DNA of 64,000 bases from Gonatopus flavifemur. Its lineage: Eukaryota; Arthropoda; Insecta; Hymenoptera; Dryinidae. Shown here one piece after another: positions 22,314 through 32,807 of this stretch. Position 1 is the stretch's first letter. Every line of letters begins with the position of its first letter. Location of the stretch: contig JAFFJZ010000002.1 of the NCBI GenBank assembly GCA_018340375.1, forward strand, positions 26,802,001 through 26,866,000. The letters run 5' to 3'. The translations under genes and the position numbers were made by a program. Below the pieces are notes generated by a model. The model saw only the letters and a list, made by a program, of their open reading frames with translations, did not search any database and had not been told where the DNA came from.

Positions 22314-24010
22314 TCATGAATCCTATTCCGAAGCTTTTGTGAAGAAAATTCTGATGTTGGATTGATTCCTTACACGTGTGTATGTAGGCTTCTCACAAAC
22401 TGACAGAATGGTCAGAAAAATTTCACATGCATATCCACTCTGCTAGTTATAACCATCAGCTCAGCACAGAGTTGGCTTGAACCTGCCCCAAAGTTTAGAG
22501 GATTGATTCAAATCTGTCCGAAGCTCATCCCAACGGAGGAGCTATCTTAAATTTCACTGACCGACTTTAGAAACTTGGATGCATCAGCGTTCCGCATTCC
22601 TTCCATACAAATTTGGAGAAGAAGAATGTAGGGAATCCTCTATTCATCATTTAAAACATAATAAAGATACTTGCATTTCCCCGTGAATCGGAAAAAAGTA
22701 TCCCACACGTACACAGATGTAATCTACTCCAGATCTGCATGTACAAGGTGTTCAATGGAAGTTTCTCGAATTGATTGCGTATTCGAGTTGTACGCTTTTA
22801 CGATAATTTTTCCCTAAGCGTTTTATCGGCTCTCTTGAAATCACTGAATATTGTGTGAATTGTATAGGAAAATGTTATGTAGGTTAAAATGACAAAGACT
22901 GAACGGGGCGGTAAATGAGGAGAAAAGGGGGAAGGGAAAGTAAGCAGCTTTTCAACCATGCATACTATGTGACATAACTTGATACATCTGCACAACCTTT
23001 GTGTACTTACATTTGTCATTCACATGTGTATAGTGTTACACATAGATAAATACAAACAACATATACGATTGCGATTCTTTGTTAAATTGCGCACATCTCT
23101 AACAATGCGCAAGCAGATTGGATGCTATCTACCATTGTCTGCATGTATATTTATCCATATACGTGTTGGAAGGTTCAGCGATACTTTATACCTTCGGTAT
23201 TTAATAATGTATCGTCAACAATGCATGGAAGAAGAGAAAGATCAACACAGTCGACTGGTTGTGTGGAACACTCCAATGCAATGATTTGCTGCAATAGCTT
23301 GCACGCTGCATTCTATTATTTGGTACGAAGTACTCATATCATCTGATGAATCTGGATGATAACATTCCATTATAGATTAGATGAATGGGTGAGAAGAGGA
23401 AACTGAAATAGGAAATCAATAAAATCTCAAAATGATTTTAGTTCAAGATAGATTTCGACTGATCGAATTTGCAGTGATGAATTATTGTATAAGTATGGAA
23501 TGAAATGTACTCTTACAGCACGCAAATTTGATTATAAATGAAGACAGAGAGCTATCTTTTCAATTATAACCAATTTGGTATTTTCATTGTTTCGATTGCC
23601 CGAGTTGTGAACTAATAAGCCATCACAATCTATCCACCTGAATTCACTAGTTGCAGATCAAAGGCGTAACGTTCAACAGCTCTCTCAGGAAGCACAAGAG
23701 GGACAACGCCTAGCACCATCAACATCACACAATCGTAAGACATCTACCGTGAGAGATGAATGAGATAATTATTGTACGTAAACTCGATATACTGCAGTGA
23801 AAAAACATGGCGAACTCAATTGCGCTCCACGGTTCAATGATTCCGAATATAATTGTTAATTCAAGCAATTGAAACAAGGGGTATCGTAACAGTTGGACAA
23901 TCAACAAGGTATTAGATTAATCTAATTCCATTGCATAAGATTGTGAGCAATGTCTAGTGATTCTCCCTTGTGTGTTCAAGATTTTGAATTGTCTGATCAG
24001 CACAAACTTG
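22314..24010. other. AT-rich stretch, no recognised gene
   Basis: The overlapping plus-strand frames of about 101 and 74 codons (22979-23346) have no recognisable domain. No element termini were found. Confidence 0.3.
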
Positions 24011-24184
24011 TACACGGAGAAAATATTCCATTAAATATTACAGTGTACCACCGGATTAGGGCGCCACATCGGTTTCTTCGAGGAAAATTACTGTGTCATT
24101 CTATGCAAACACACAGTAATTTTTCTCGAAGAAACCGATGTGGCGCCCTGATCCGGTGGTACACTGTAATATTTTCTCCGTGTA
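24011..24184. mobile_element. 174-bp near-perfect foldback element
   Basis: TACACGGAGAAAATATT is mirrored by AATATTTTCTCCGTGTA. The arms, about 78 bp each with very few mismatches, run through ACAGTGTACCACCGGAT, GGGCGCCACATCGGTTTCTT and AAATTACTGTGT around a loop of about 15-20 bp. The 89-codon frame spanning 23950-24219 is a by-product of the hairpin. Confidence 0.88.
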
Positions 24185-24188
24185 TTCG

Positions 24189-24807
24189 ACACGGAAAGAC
24201 CGGGTATATTAATATTTAGTAAGAATTTATCAACGTTTAGAAAAATTACTGTCAATTTAGGGAAAAAGAGGATCGCTGAAAAGTATTCGTAGTGAGTCTA
24301 CCAAAAATTCGTAGTCAAAGTATCACCCGTTGACAGTTTTATTGGTATTTTTCACAATGCACGGAAAAAAACTCTAGGAATGAGCGCATGAGCAACGATC
24401 ACATATCAATCGCAAGAAGACATTTTTGAAATAAAAGCATTAACCTATCGGCTCAACCCATGCGCAAATGCGATAAGTGTAACATATAATGTATATTTCC
24501 CAAAACAATGTGCCAGGTTAGTTGTACGAAGATTGTTCTCCTCCCTAATCTTACTTTGTGGCGCATAGGTTCATATCCTTATTCCAAGGAGTTCCACGGA
24601 ATAAACCGGTGAAACTTCTTGCGATTGATATGTAATCGATGCTCATGTGCCAGTTCCTAGATTTCTTTCCCCGTGTGAAACTATCCATTACTAATACATC
24701 GAGTACAAATTTTTAGTAGATTCACTACGAATATTTCTCAGCGATCCTCGTTTCCACTAAATTGACAGTAATTTTTCTAAATATTAATAGACTCGGTCTT
24801 TCCGTGT
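24189..24807. mobile_element. 619-bp foldback element with another foldback inside
   Basis: ACACGGAAAGACCGGG at the left is mirrored by CTCGGTCTTTCCGTGT at the right. The arms continue through AATATTTAG, AAAAATTACTGTCAATTTAG, AGGATCGCTGA and TTCGTAGTGA and their complements. A distinct inner inverted repeat occupies 24359-24676. It abuts the hairpin 24011-24184 with only four bases between. Confidence 0.8.
24359..24676. mobile_element. Inner foldback of the 24189-24807 element
   Basis: GCACGGAAAAAAACTCTAGG at the left is mirrored by CCTAGATTTCTTTCCCCGTG at the right. Arms continue with GAGCAACGAT/ATCGATGCTC and CATATCAATCGCAAGAAG/CTTCTTGCGATTGATATG. The outer element's arms resume on both sides, which shows that this one is the later insertion. 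Confidence 0.7.
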
Positions 24808-25390
24808 GACAATACATTAGGTACGTTTTGTTACTTTTTCATGACGTCTGTGCGTTTATCCTCACCACCGTTACTGAGTTCATCCGAAGCAAAGGAAAAG
24901 CAAGCTATCGGAATATCATATGTAACATACCGGTACCATGGTATAGGCAACCTGAACTGTCAATTTGAGGATATCCTCATTGGATTGGCACAGCACTTTC
25001 CTCTAACAGGATGTTGAATTTTGTCGACACGAATGAAAATTGAAACAGACTCACCCTAGCAGAGAACAGCCCACGAGTCAAGACTATGCGGTGATACAGT
25101 TCCCTACATCTCCAAGGATCTCACATGTATCAATTTCCGCAAGTTAGTGGAACGGTAATGAGTCTATTCAGGCGTCGCACTCTGATGCCAGAGAATTTCT
25201 TATCCATCTATTATTAATTATCTCCCTCAGATGACAATCTTACGCTGTGTTTTTTTTGTTATGAATGGATTGTTGGTGCAACTCAAGTGTGAAATGAGTG
25301 GTACTTTGGTATTCCACCGTGGAAACACGGTCCATTTGTTAAATTTTTATATCAATATTTTTTTGGTGTCTTCCTGAGAGGTAAGGAATG
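24808..25390. other. No recognised feature
   Basis: Moderately AT-rich, with no element termini or defensible coding frame. Confidence 0.3.
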
Positions 25391-26749
25391 TACACTGAGA
25401 AAAAAAATGGTTTTTTGTCAAGCGCGCCGGGAATTTGACAGGTATGCGGTTGAGCCAACAGAATAACGTTTGGCATAAATTTCCCGTCATTTGGTACAAA
25501 TATACACTTTTGGTTGAGTCAACCCCGCAGCGATATTGTAACTCAATAAGATGCGCGTTCCAATCAATCGCTACGTTATTGATGGAAACACAACAAATTT
25601 TGAACGTACCATCCCCAGCAGTTGTTTCAATCACATATTGAAGTGATCAAAACGCATGCAGGTGTCATTGGAAAGAATGAACATTTGAGATAACATACTC
25701 ATCCAATTGCTTCCAGTAAATTGATTAATCGAACGAATATTCAATAAGTTTGACTGAAAATTGGCGGACTTGGAACAACCTCATCAATGTGATCGCTGTT
25801 AATGTGTCATAAAATCTATTTCAACCAAAAAAAATGCATACAGATACAGACAAGTGTTCGTTGAATACAGATTTGTTTCCTATTTGTTGAGAAAAAATAC
25901 CCGAATTCATGTAGAATGATATTACACGATTCATTCCGATTTACAAAGTCGATATGAATTTTTATCCATTTTATGAGACATCATGTCAATTGTATTTCCT
26001 GGATCGGATGAATCATATTTGAAACGGCATTTCTGGGTGGAAGTTGTCAAATAGTCTCTATAGCTCAGTGGGTAGAGCGCTAGTCTACAAGACTGGGAGT
26101 TATGAGTTCGATTCTCGTCAACGGTGGAGCGAAATTTTTATTCCAGAATTCCTTCATAAAACATTGTCCAGCGACAACATTTGATCAAGTAATCCATGCC
26201 TCACGGACGGAAGCAGCAAAACGACTCCCATCAACAAAACGGGCGGAGATAAAAGATGATGGATGGTGGTAGAGAGGAGCCAACAACCATTCTGACAACA
26301 GCACTAAAGCAAATTTCAAAAAAATTGTGTGAATTCAGTCGGAAAGCCGGACTGAGGAATCATTTTTTTTCTTTCTTTGATCATTGTATTGAATTGCTCT
26401 ATTGTATTTAGCGAATAACTTATGGAATTGATGAATTCAAGTACGGTATTGATGGCAAGGCATGTAACATCCAAACAAATGTTGAATATTGTCATTTAAA
26501 AGTGTTTTGATCTAATACAAATATGTTTTACGTCGTTTCAAAACAAAGAATCAATTTAATCAAGTTCTTAAGAATGACAATTAAATCCTTAAGATTTGGC
26601 TCCATTTCTCGCGGAATTGGGACAACTAATTTTCCAAACCCGCAAGGCAGTTCAATCAACTCCTAGATTAATTTCGCCGTATCCAAATGCGCGGCGGACT
26701 TAAGGCAACTGAAACTCGATTGAATCAAACCATCCTTTTTCTCAGTGTA
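25391..26749. mobile_element. ~1.36-kb element, TACACTGAGAAAAA ends, containing tRNA-derived sequence
   Basis: TACACTGAGAAAAAAAATGG at the left is mirrored by AAACCATCCTTTTTCTCAGTGTA-type sequence at the right (first and last 20 or so bases pair). Subterminal GCGCGCCGGG/GCGCGGCGGAC-like patches also correspond. The middle carries a tRNA-derived segment at 26054-26126. No protein was recognised; the short overlapping frames near 25347-25641 show no domain. Confidence 0.5.
26054..26126 (+). other. tRNA pseudogene or SINE head
   Basis: TAGCTCAGTGGG (A-box, 26061-26072) is followed by GAGTTCGATTCTC (B-box, 26104-26116). D-stem GCTC/GAGC, anticodon stem CTAGT/ACTGG around the loop CTACAAG, and T-stem ATGAG/CTCGT can all form, so the core cloverleaf is well preserved. 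The acceptor stem does not pair. The loop would give anticodon ACA, which is not a normal eukaryotic Cys anticodon. It is therefore best read as a tRNA pseudogene or SINE head. Following sequence to about 26370 ends in a T-rich run and could be a SINE body, but no target duplication was found. Confidence 0.7.
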
Positions 26750-26897
26750 GATTTGGTGAATATTTAGGGTAATCCCTGGATTTTCGGTATACTTGTTCAA
26801 ACAGTGTATTATGATGTGTTAGTGTCGTTTCAACGAATAATACTCTGGAGCAGTGATGCCAGAAATTTGAAGATTCAACGACCTACATCTAATTAAG

Positions 26898-27098
26898 TAC
26901 ACTGAAAAAATCGTATACTAGAATTTAGAATATTCCTCTAAAATATGAGGCTAGTACATATTCCTCTGAGTTTCAGAGGATTGATGTGGGAGGTCCTCTG
27001 AACGTTAGAAGAATTACCACTGATATTAAGAGGAAAATGTACTAGGCTCATATTATAGAGTAGATTCTAATTTTTAGAATATGATTTTTTGGGTGTAC
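26898..27098. mobile_element. Foldback element, GTACACTGAAAAAATC ends
   Basis: GTACACTGAAAAAATCGTAT is mirrored by ATATGATTTTTTGGGTGTAC. Arms include CTAGAATTTAGAAT/ATTCTAATTTTTAG, ATATGAGGCTAGTACAT/ATGTACTAGGCTCATAT and CCTCTGA/TCAGAGG. About 200 bp, non-coding. Confidence 0.75.
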
Positions 27099-27436
27099 TT
27101 GTATCAATTGGAATGACTAATATACCCCGATCTTGGTGCTCGTGCTTTTTTGTTCCTGGCAACACAGCTCTGGAGGGAACTGAACTCTTCATGTATTCTA
27201 AATACCCCAACAGGACCTAAAATCTGTGTGCGCCCAGGGACCGTCCAAATGCCTCCCTCAGACGTCCTTTGGAGCTTCAAATGTTCGCCGGACATTTAAA
27301 CTCCTTGGACGTTCCCTGAATGTGCGCGGATTATGGTTCTGTTGGAGTAGTTCTTGGGAGTGGGAAATTCAAGGAATTAATTAGTAAGCTAGAGTAGACA
27401 CCACTCTAGACGTTCTGTAGGCCTTGTGAAGCTCCA
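27099..27436. repeat. GACGTCC-rich repeat fragment
   Basis: Words such as GGACGTTCC, CAGACGTCC, GGACATTTAAA and CCCAACAGGACC resemble the GACGT-rich interior of 7354-8276, suggesting a shared but decayed repeat. No gene is recognised. Confidence 0.3.
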
Positions 27437-27708
27437 CTACAGGGAAAAGAAGAAATAGTTGCAGCAACTACTTAAATAGTCGATTTTCGACCATCTACTT
27501 AAGTAGGGGCTGCAGCTACTTAGTAGTCAGGACAAGTAACACGTTAGCTGTCTCAACTAATTCAAAATACCTCAGGTATTGACGTTAGTTAGTGCGAATA
27601 TCGAGGTACTTGTCCTGACTACTAAGTAGCTGCAGCAACTACTTAAGTAGATGGTCGAAAATCAACTATTGGAGTAGTTGCTGCAACTATTTCTCCTTTT
27701 CTGTGTAG
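27437..27708. mobile_element. 272-bp foldback element, CTACAGGGAAAAG ends
   Basis: CTACAGGGAAAAGAAGAAAT is mirrored by ATTTCTCCTTTTCTGTGTAG. Arms include ATAGTTGCAGCAACTACT, GGTCGAAAATC and AGCTACTTAGTAGTCAGGAC with their complements. A diverged relative lies at 9684-9872. Each arm also holds internal TAGTTGCAGCAACTA palindromes. Confidence 0.8.
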
Positions 27709-28880
27709 ACTTTTGTAAGTGACTTGAAAAACCTGGCGAAGCCTTGTCATAGATCAGAAAATAATTAGAATGTTCTCTCCTTGAAAATCTCATTGTGAAG
27801 ATATGTTCTCTAGAAACACGTTAAAATTTCATGGATGACGCCTCTGTCACGTATTGGCTGTATACGATTTGATAGAAATTTCATCAGCCTTTCAATGTTC
27901 ATTTTGCATTATGTTTTGAAATTTCATTCTGCCCTCTGTAATATCACATTCTATTGAAAATTCTTCCAAGTGAACTTATCAGCGATCGTATTCATCATCA
28001 ACGAAAACAAGATGACATAATATTGATACGGAATATCAATGCTAAATGAATGCATGTTGTATAAATACTAATACTAATGTTCCGATTCACCCGTCATCAA
28101 ACTTCCCAACTGGCAATACAGCGATACAAGAAGAAACATAATGGACAGGATCATTTTTTTTTAATAAATGATCTCATGTCAAATAGAAATATGCAGGAGC
28201 GTACATGTTGCTGACCACAGCAATTTTGACTGAGGGGATTTCACACCGACTCATTGAGATTCAGTAAATTTATTCGAATGTCGAGCATATATCAAAGTAA
28301 GTGATCCGTTACAATACGTGGAGAGGCATGAAGTATGCGATTCATGAGAGTGAAGGAATTTTTCTCACTTGATGAAGCGTGAAATACTTTTAGGAACTTT
28401 GAATATCCGCGATGCAGAGAATACGACTCAGCATTCGCGATGACAAGAGGATTGATGATATGACATTTATCCTGGAATGTATATACACCACATATTGTGT
28501 ACATGTATGTATACATACACATCGTGGAGACCAATTTCCATTGTAAATATAGACAAGCGAAGAGAGCGCACAGTTTTGCATACTTGACGAGTTTTGTGTT
28601 ACCCATCCACACATTCATACATTCGGATGACTGCATCGTTTGGAATTAAATAATTTACATGAACCATGCAATTATAACGTTTATGAAACATGAGGTTTAT
28701 TGCATCATCGCAATTATTTCTTCTCTCCGTTCTTGTTTCTCAGAACTCATTTCACCAAATTTATCAGTGGAGAGAAAATGAAGGGGATAATTTGGGAGGA
28801 TAGTATTCATGAATTTTTGAAGTGAGAATTAGGGAATATAGATATGTATATGCACTCTTATCTAACAAAGGAAGTGGGAG
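27709..28880. other. AT-rich stretch, no recognised gene
   Basis: Minus-strand frames of 114 and 74 codons overlap at 28292-28636; neither shows a domain. A small TACATGTATGTATACATACA palindromic run lies near 28500. Confidence 0.3.
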
Positions 28881-29000
28881 AATTCAGTACAAGTGCTATG
28901 AAAATCCAGTATCAAAACTGAAAATTTCCTGAATCTCGGTAGTGGAATTTTTCAGTAAATATACTGGATTTTTCGGTACCATGTACTGTGAAATTATCGC
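28881..29000. repeat. CAGTAC-type repeat block, left part
   Basis: Contains ATTCAGTACAAG, TTTTTCAGTAAATA and ACTGGATTTTTC words that recur at 30420-30970. The two parts may be flanks of one repeat split by the intervening elements. Confidence 0.4.
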
Positions 29001-29222
29001 TGAAAATATGTATAAGAATTCGAGAGATGTCATGAGAGAGAAGTGATTTTGCATGTTCCTTGTGTTTCAAGATCATTGAGAAACTTTGACAGGATTTGAA
29101 ACTACATTTTTACCTGCCAACCAACTGGAACTTGAGACTTGCCCGATGAGCTATAGCACAACTTGCTAGAAAACCAGCTTGAATGTCTACATTTGCTTCA
29201 TATTTAGAATATATAAAAAGAT

Positions 29223-29406
29223 GCACAGTAAAAAGTAAAACTCACTTTCATCATGAATGTTAGCTTATTTTAAAATGCAGTCAAAACTAGCCCTGTTTCA
29301 ACTGAAAGTAAGTACCGAAAACAAATGCCGACACAATGGTAAGGACTGAATTCCAGTCAAGTTTTCAAGTGAAATGTAGCCACATTCAGTTAGATTTTTC
29401 ACAGTC
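29223..29406. mobile_element. CACAGTAAAAAG element (copy 1)
   Basis: Reads in the opposite orientation to 41656-41838 with close similarity throughout. Shared words include AAAACTAGCCCT, TTTCAACTGAAAGTAAG, AAATGCCGA, GACTGAATT and CAGTCAAGTTTTCAAGT. Its ends (CACAGTAAAAAGTAAA and TTTTTCACAGT) are inverted. Confidence 0.75.
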
Positions 29407-29514
29407 TGAGACTTCGAAAATCCTCATATGTTGATCTTATTCGCTACAATTACAATTATTATTCAAATTTTCTATCAGCAGAACCCATGGAGTCGGAATT
29501 ATACATTTTTAATA

Positions 29515-30394
29515 TAGGGTGAGGCCGGGTAATATGCCACACTTAATGTTCCACCAAAAATATTTTCTAAATGTCAAATATTATAGAAACAAAAATAATA
29601 CCATTTGAAAGTATAATTATTAATGTTTATTTGATTAGCATCACAGCTTCAGGGTTCTCATAGCTGAGCGGTGAAATCGAAATTCCCAAAACTCTCCAAA
29701 GTGGCGTTTTACCCCCTATGTGCGGGTAAAATGCCATAAACGTTGGGCTAATGACTTGAATGAGAATAAATGATCGAAAATCTATGGAAATGAATAATTA
29801 TAAGAAATCCTCAAAAAATATAACATAAATGTATAATATAGACACATATTGTAGAATATTGGTGTGAAAAATTGAAATTATCAACTATTACAAAAAATGT
29901 TCAAATGACATTGAAATATCACACTTGGAGGAATTTGACGTGACATTTTTGCTAAATCTGCATTGTATAATTTGTTTTAGGGGTAATTGACACCAGTGGC
30001 ATAGTGGCATATTACCAAAATTCAAAACTGGCATTTACCCCCTATACACAAAAAAAATCATGATTAGGAATTTTTCTACGCCATTAATGATATTCTTAAT
30101 GGTTTGTGGAATTATAATATTTGTTAGATGGGATAATTTGTCATCATTCATCTTTCAATTATAAATTAATAAACATTAACGAAAAATTCACCTTTGAATT
30201 ACAGCATAAAATTACATGAAGACATTGTGTTTTCAACTTAGGTCAATTTCTCGAATAAACAAAGACATGCAAACAAATAAATGTTGTCATATGGATGCAA
30301 GCACTAAAATGAACAAATTAACGTATTCCTAAAAAATATCTGTGTATTAAACATGAAATTATCGAAAAGTGGCATATTACCCGGCCTTACCCTA
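29515..30394. mobile_element. TA-flanked 0.88-kb TIR element, GGGTGAGGCCGGGTAATATG ends
   Basis: The 24-bp terminal repeat begins GGGTGAGGCCGGGTAATATG. It is mirrored at the right end with a single mismatch, and a TA sits outside each end (29515-29516 and 30393-30394). This fits a Tc1/mariner-type or similar TA-targeting element. Inside are further GTGGCATATTACC and GGCATTTACCCCCTAT-like words resembling the ends. No transposase frame is present, so it is non-autonomous. Confidence 0.8.
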
Positions 30395-31020
30395 CATATT
30401 CGACATTTAACGTGCCAAAAATGACGAAGTTCAATACAAGTGGAAAATTTCAGTACAACAGTGATCGAATTCCAGCACAAATAGAGAATTCCATTACACA
30501 TTAGAAAATTTCTTTACTCAACTTGAAAATTGCAGTTCAAAACCTGTGTAATTCCAGTATACCAACGATAAACCTTTTTCTTTGGAATGTTTTTTTCCCA
30601 AGTCCTGATTCGGGATGAAGGGAAAAATGGGAAAAAGTGTTTCTTCTCATTTGGACCGTTCAATTCGAAATCCGATGAAACGACTGAAAAACTTGTCATC
30701 ACTAATACGTTTGTTTTTTCAAATTCGAAATTTTTTCCTGAAGTCCTGATTTGAGGAATATTTCTTTTCTTCGGTACACAAGAACTGTGAAATTCCTGTA
30801 CAAAGCCAGTAAAATTTTCACGCAAAGATGGTGAAATTTCAGTACGCGAGGGCAAACTCGAAAATTGCAGTACACAAGGATCGAATTTTCAGTTACACTT
30901 GATAAATTTTCAGGACCGTGCTAACAAAACCTCTGTACTGGGATATTTATATTCCAGTACTAATACTGGAATTTTCCAATCCAGTTGTACGGTGAATGTC
31001 AAGTTTTTTCACAGGGTGCT
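30395..31020. repeat. Irregular ~27-bp repeats with AATTTCAGTACA core
   Basis: Units of roughly 25-30 bp repeat a core such as AAATTTCAGTACA, AATTCCAGCACA, AATTGCAGTACACAAG or AATTTTCAGTTACAC. About six lie between 30420 and 30560 and about six more between 30770 and 30960. The gap holds unrelated AT-rich, partly self-complementary DNA (AAGTCCTGATT occurs twice). Non-coding. Confidence 0.55.
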
Positions 31021-31192
31021 GAAAAAATTTCGTGTTTATGGGAAAACTAACGTAAATTGTATGGAATAATTGTATTTACCCATTAAAGGTTTAACTTTTT
31101 TGTGCCAGATTAAGTAGGGTCCACATTCACTTAGTGCAATTTCTATGCCGAAGTTGTGTTAGAGTCAAATAATGAATCTCTTCTCATCCTGC

Positions 31193-32807
31193 AATTAAGG
31201 GGGCGGGGGGGGGGGGGGGTTATTCTGGTGTAGAAGCACGAATTTCGGACGACTTTTCGAGCTCTGTAGAAATAGAACAAAGAATGTTTCAACTATCCAT
31301 CATTCCAATATTTGTTTATTGGTCTTTTCAGAATACAAAAAAAAACATTACTGGAAAAAAATATTCAAAATGACCAAAGTTATAAGTTGGTGAAGTGAGG
31401 GTTCAAAAAAAAAAAGAAGACTGCCATGACGTGCATGATTTCAGCGCTTCTGGTGATCTGGAGCAAAAAAATCCAATGGCATGTTGATCAGTGAAGATGC
31501 TGCTATGATATGAAACTCGGACAAGTCACAAAAAATGTTCAGACAAAATGGCAGCCTTTAGGAGAAAAAATTTTTGTTCACGATTTTTATGACCATTTCG
31601 GATTTTTAAAAAATAGTATGATGAAATTGATAAATTTTCAATTTTTGTTGGTTCATACGATAGAGAGATGTATGAAGAATATTCATACCAAATTTGAAAT
31701 AAATCGGATCAGTAGAACTTGAGATATCGTGCACGCCAGCACGCGTTTGAAGTTTTGAGTCAAGATTCCAGAAATTTTACTCATTGAATAGTGCGGTATA
31801 CTTACATTAGGGTGTTTTATTTTTGGGCAAGATTTTTGTTTCCTCTGTCCTATTTGAGAATTTGATATTTTCGAGAGGGAACAATATATTCGCGTTGGAA
31901 AAAAAATTCCAAATGAATAACATGCTTAACTCATCCAAAAATTCAATTCCCCATTTAAATAACAGAGGTGAGTCATTAACTTTGGTTTCAACTCGGTTTT
32001 TCGATGCTGAACAAATTTTTTCCGAAAGAATGAATATCATAGGCTTGTAGGGCATATAATTTACTACAAAAATGTTCCCATGGAATAAAGCTGTACAACC
32101 AATAGTTTTGGGAATGAAAATTAACATCAAAGCTCTTATAATTTTGTATTTATTGATCTCACATACGGAATTAACTTATAATACACGTTATGAGGCTTTA
32201 AAATTTATAATCTTAGGAACTACTTATTCAAATACAATGATTCAACGTAAATTCCAATAAATACAAGATTATAGGGGGTTTTAGGTCGATTTTTAATAAA
32301 GTTCACCATTCAAACTCTGTAATTTCAAAACTAATTACAAAAGTCGTACATTCCTATCTCATGGGAACTTTTTTGAAGCAAATTTTATGCTCTACAAGCC
32401 CATCATATTCATTCACTCGAAAAAAATTTTTGAACACCGTAAAATCCAGTTGAAACCAAATTCAACCAGTCCCCTGTGTTATTCAAATGAGGGATCGAAT
32501 TTTTGAATGAGCTAAGCCTCTAATTCACTTAGAATTACTTTTCCTACGGGAATATTTTTTATTCGCCATAAAATGTACCTCAGATCCTGACAAAATCTAA
32601 CCGGTTTTTGGAACAATATGTGATATTATTTTTCCGGTCGTACCAGATTAGATGCCGCTTCACTAAAATGGCTATAACTCTGTAAATAATGAGAATTTCA
32701 AAAAATCCTTCCAAGGGCATATTCTTGAATGTCTAAACTTCAAAAATATAAAAATAAGAGAAATTTCGATTCTTTTCTAATTTTCAAACTAGAATACCCC
32801 CTCAATT
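31193..32807. mobile_element. ~1.6-kb element with AATTAAGGGGG / CCCCCTCAATT ends and palindromic core
   Basis: The left end AATTAAGGGGG, followed by a G-run and TTATTCTGG, mirrors the right end CTAGAATACCCCCTCAATT. Within it, about 31870-32590 is a large inverted repeat. Shared arm words include CATCCAAAAATTCAATTCCC/GGGATCGAATTTTTGAATG, TTTGGTTTCAAC/GTTGAAACCAAA, GGCTTGTAG/CTACAAGCCC and TGTTCCCATG/CATGGGAAC. A module near 31640-31760 recurs in 53709-54594. The 107-codon frame at 31807-32130 lies in a palindrome arm and is not a gene. Confidence 0.6.
31199..31219. repeat. Poly-G run at element terminus
   Basis: Twenty-one bases that are all G except one C, directly inside the left end of the 31193-32807 element. 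The right end has only five C, so the run expanded after insertion or reflects slippage. Confidence 0.9.

Noticed and set aside
23950..24219. 89-codon plus-strand frame
   Set aside because: It spans the 174-bp hairpin 24011-24184; the protein would simply read through both arms.
26054..26126. Functional tRNA gene
   Set aside because: Three stems can form but the acceptor stem cannot, and the loop implies anticodon ACA. A pseudogene or SINE head fits better.
31807..32130. 107-codon minus-strand frame with overlapping plus-strand frame
   Set aside because: The segment is one arm of a large inverted repeat; the frame is a by-product of AT-rich palindromic sequence.
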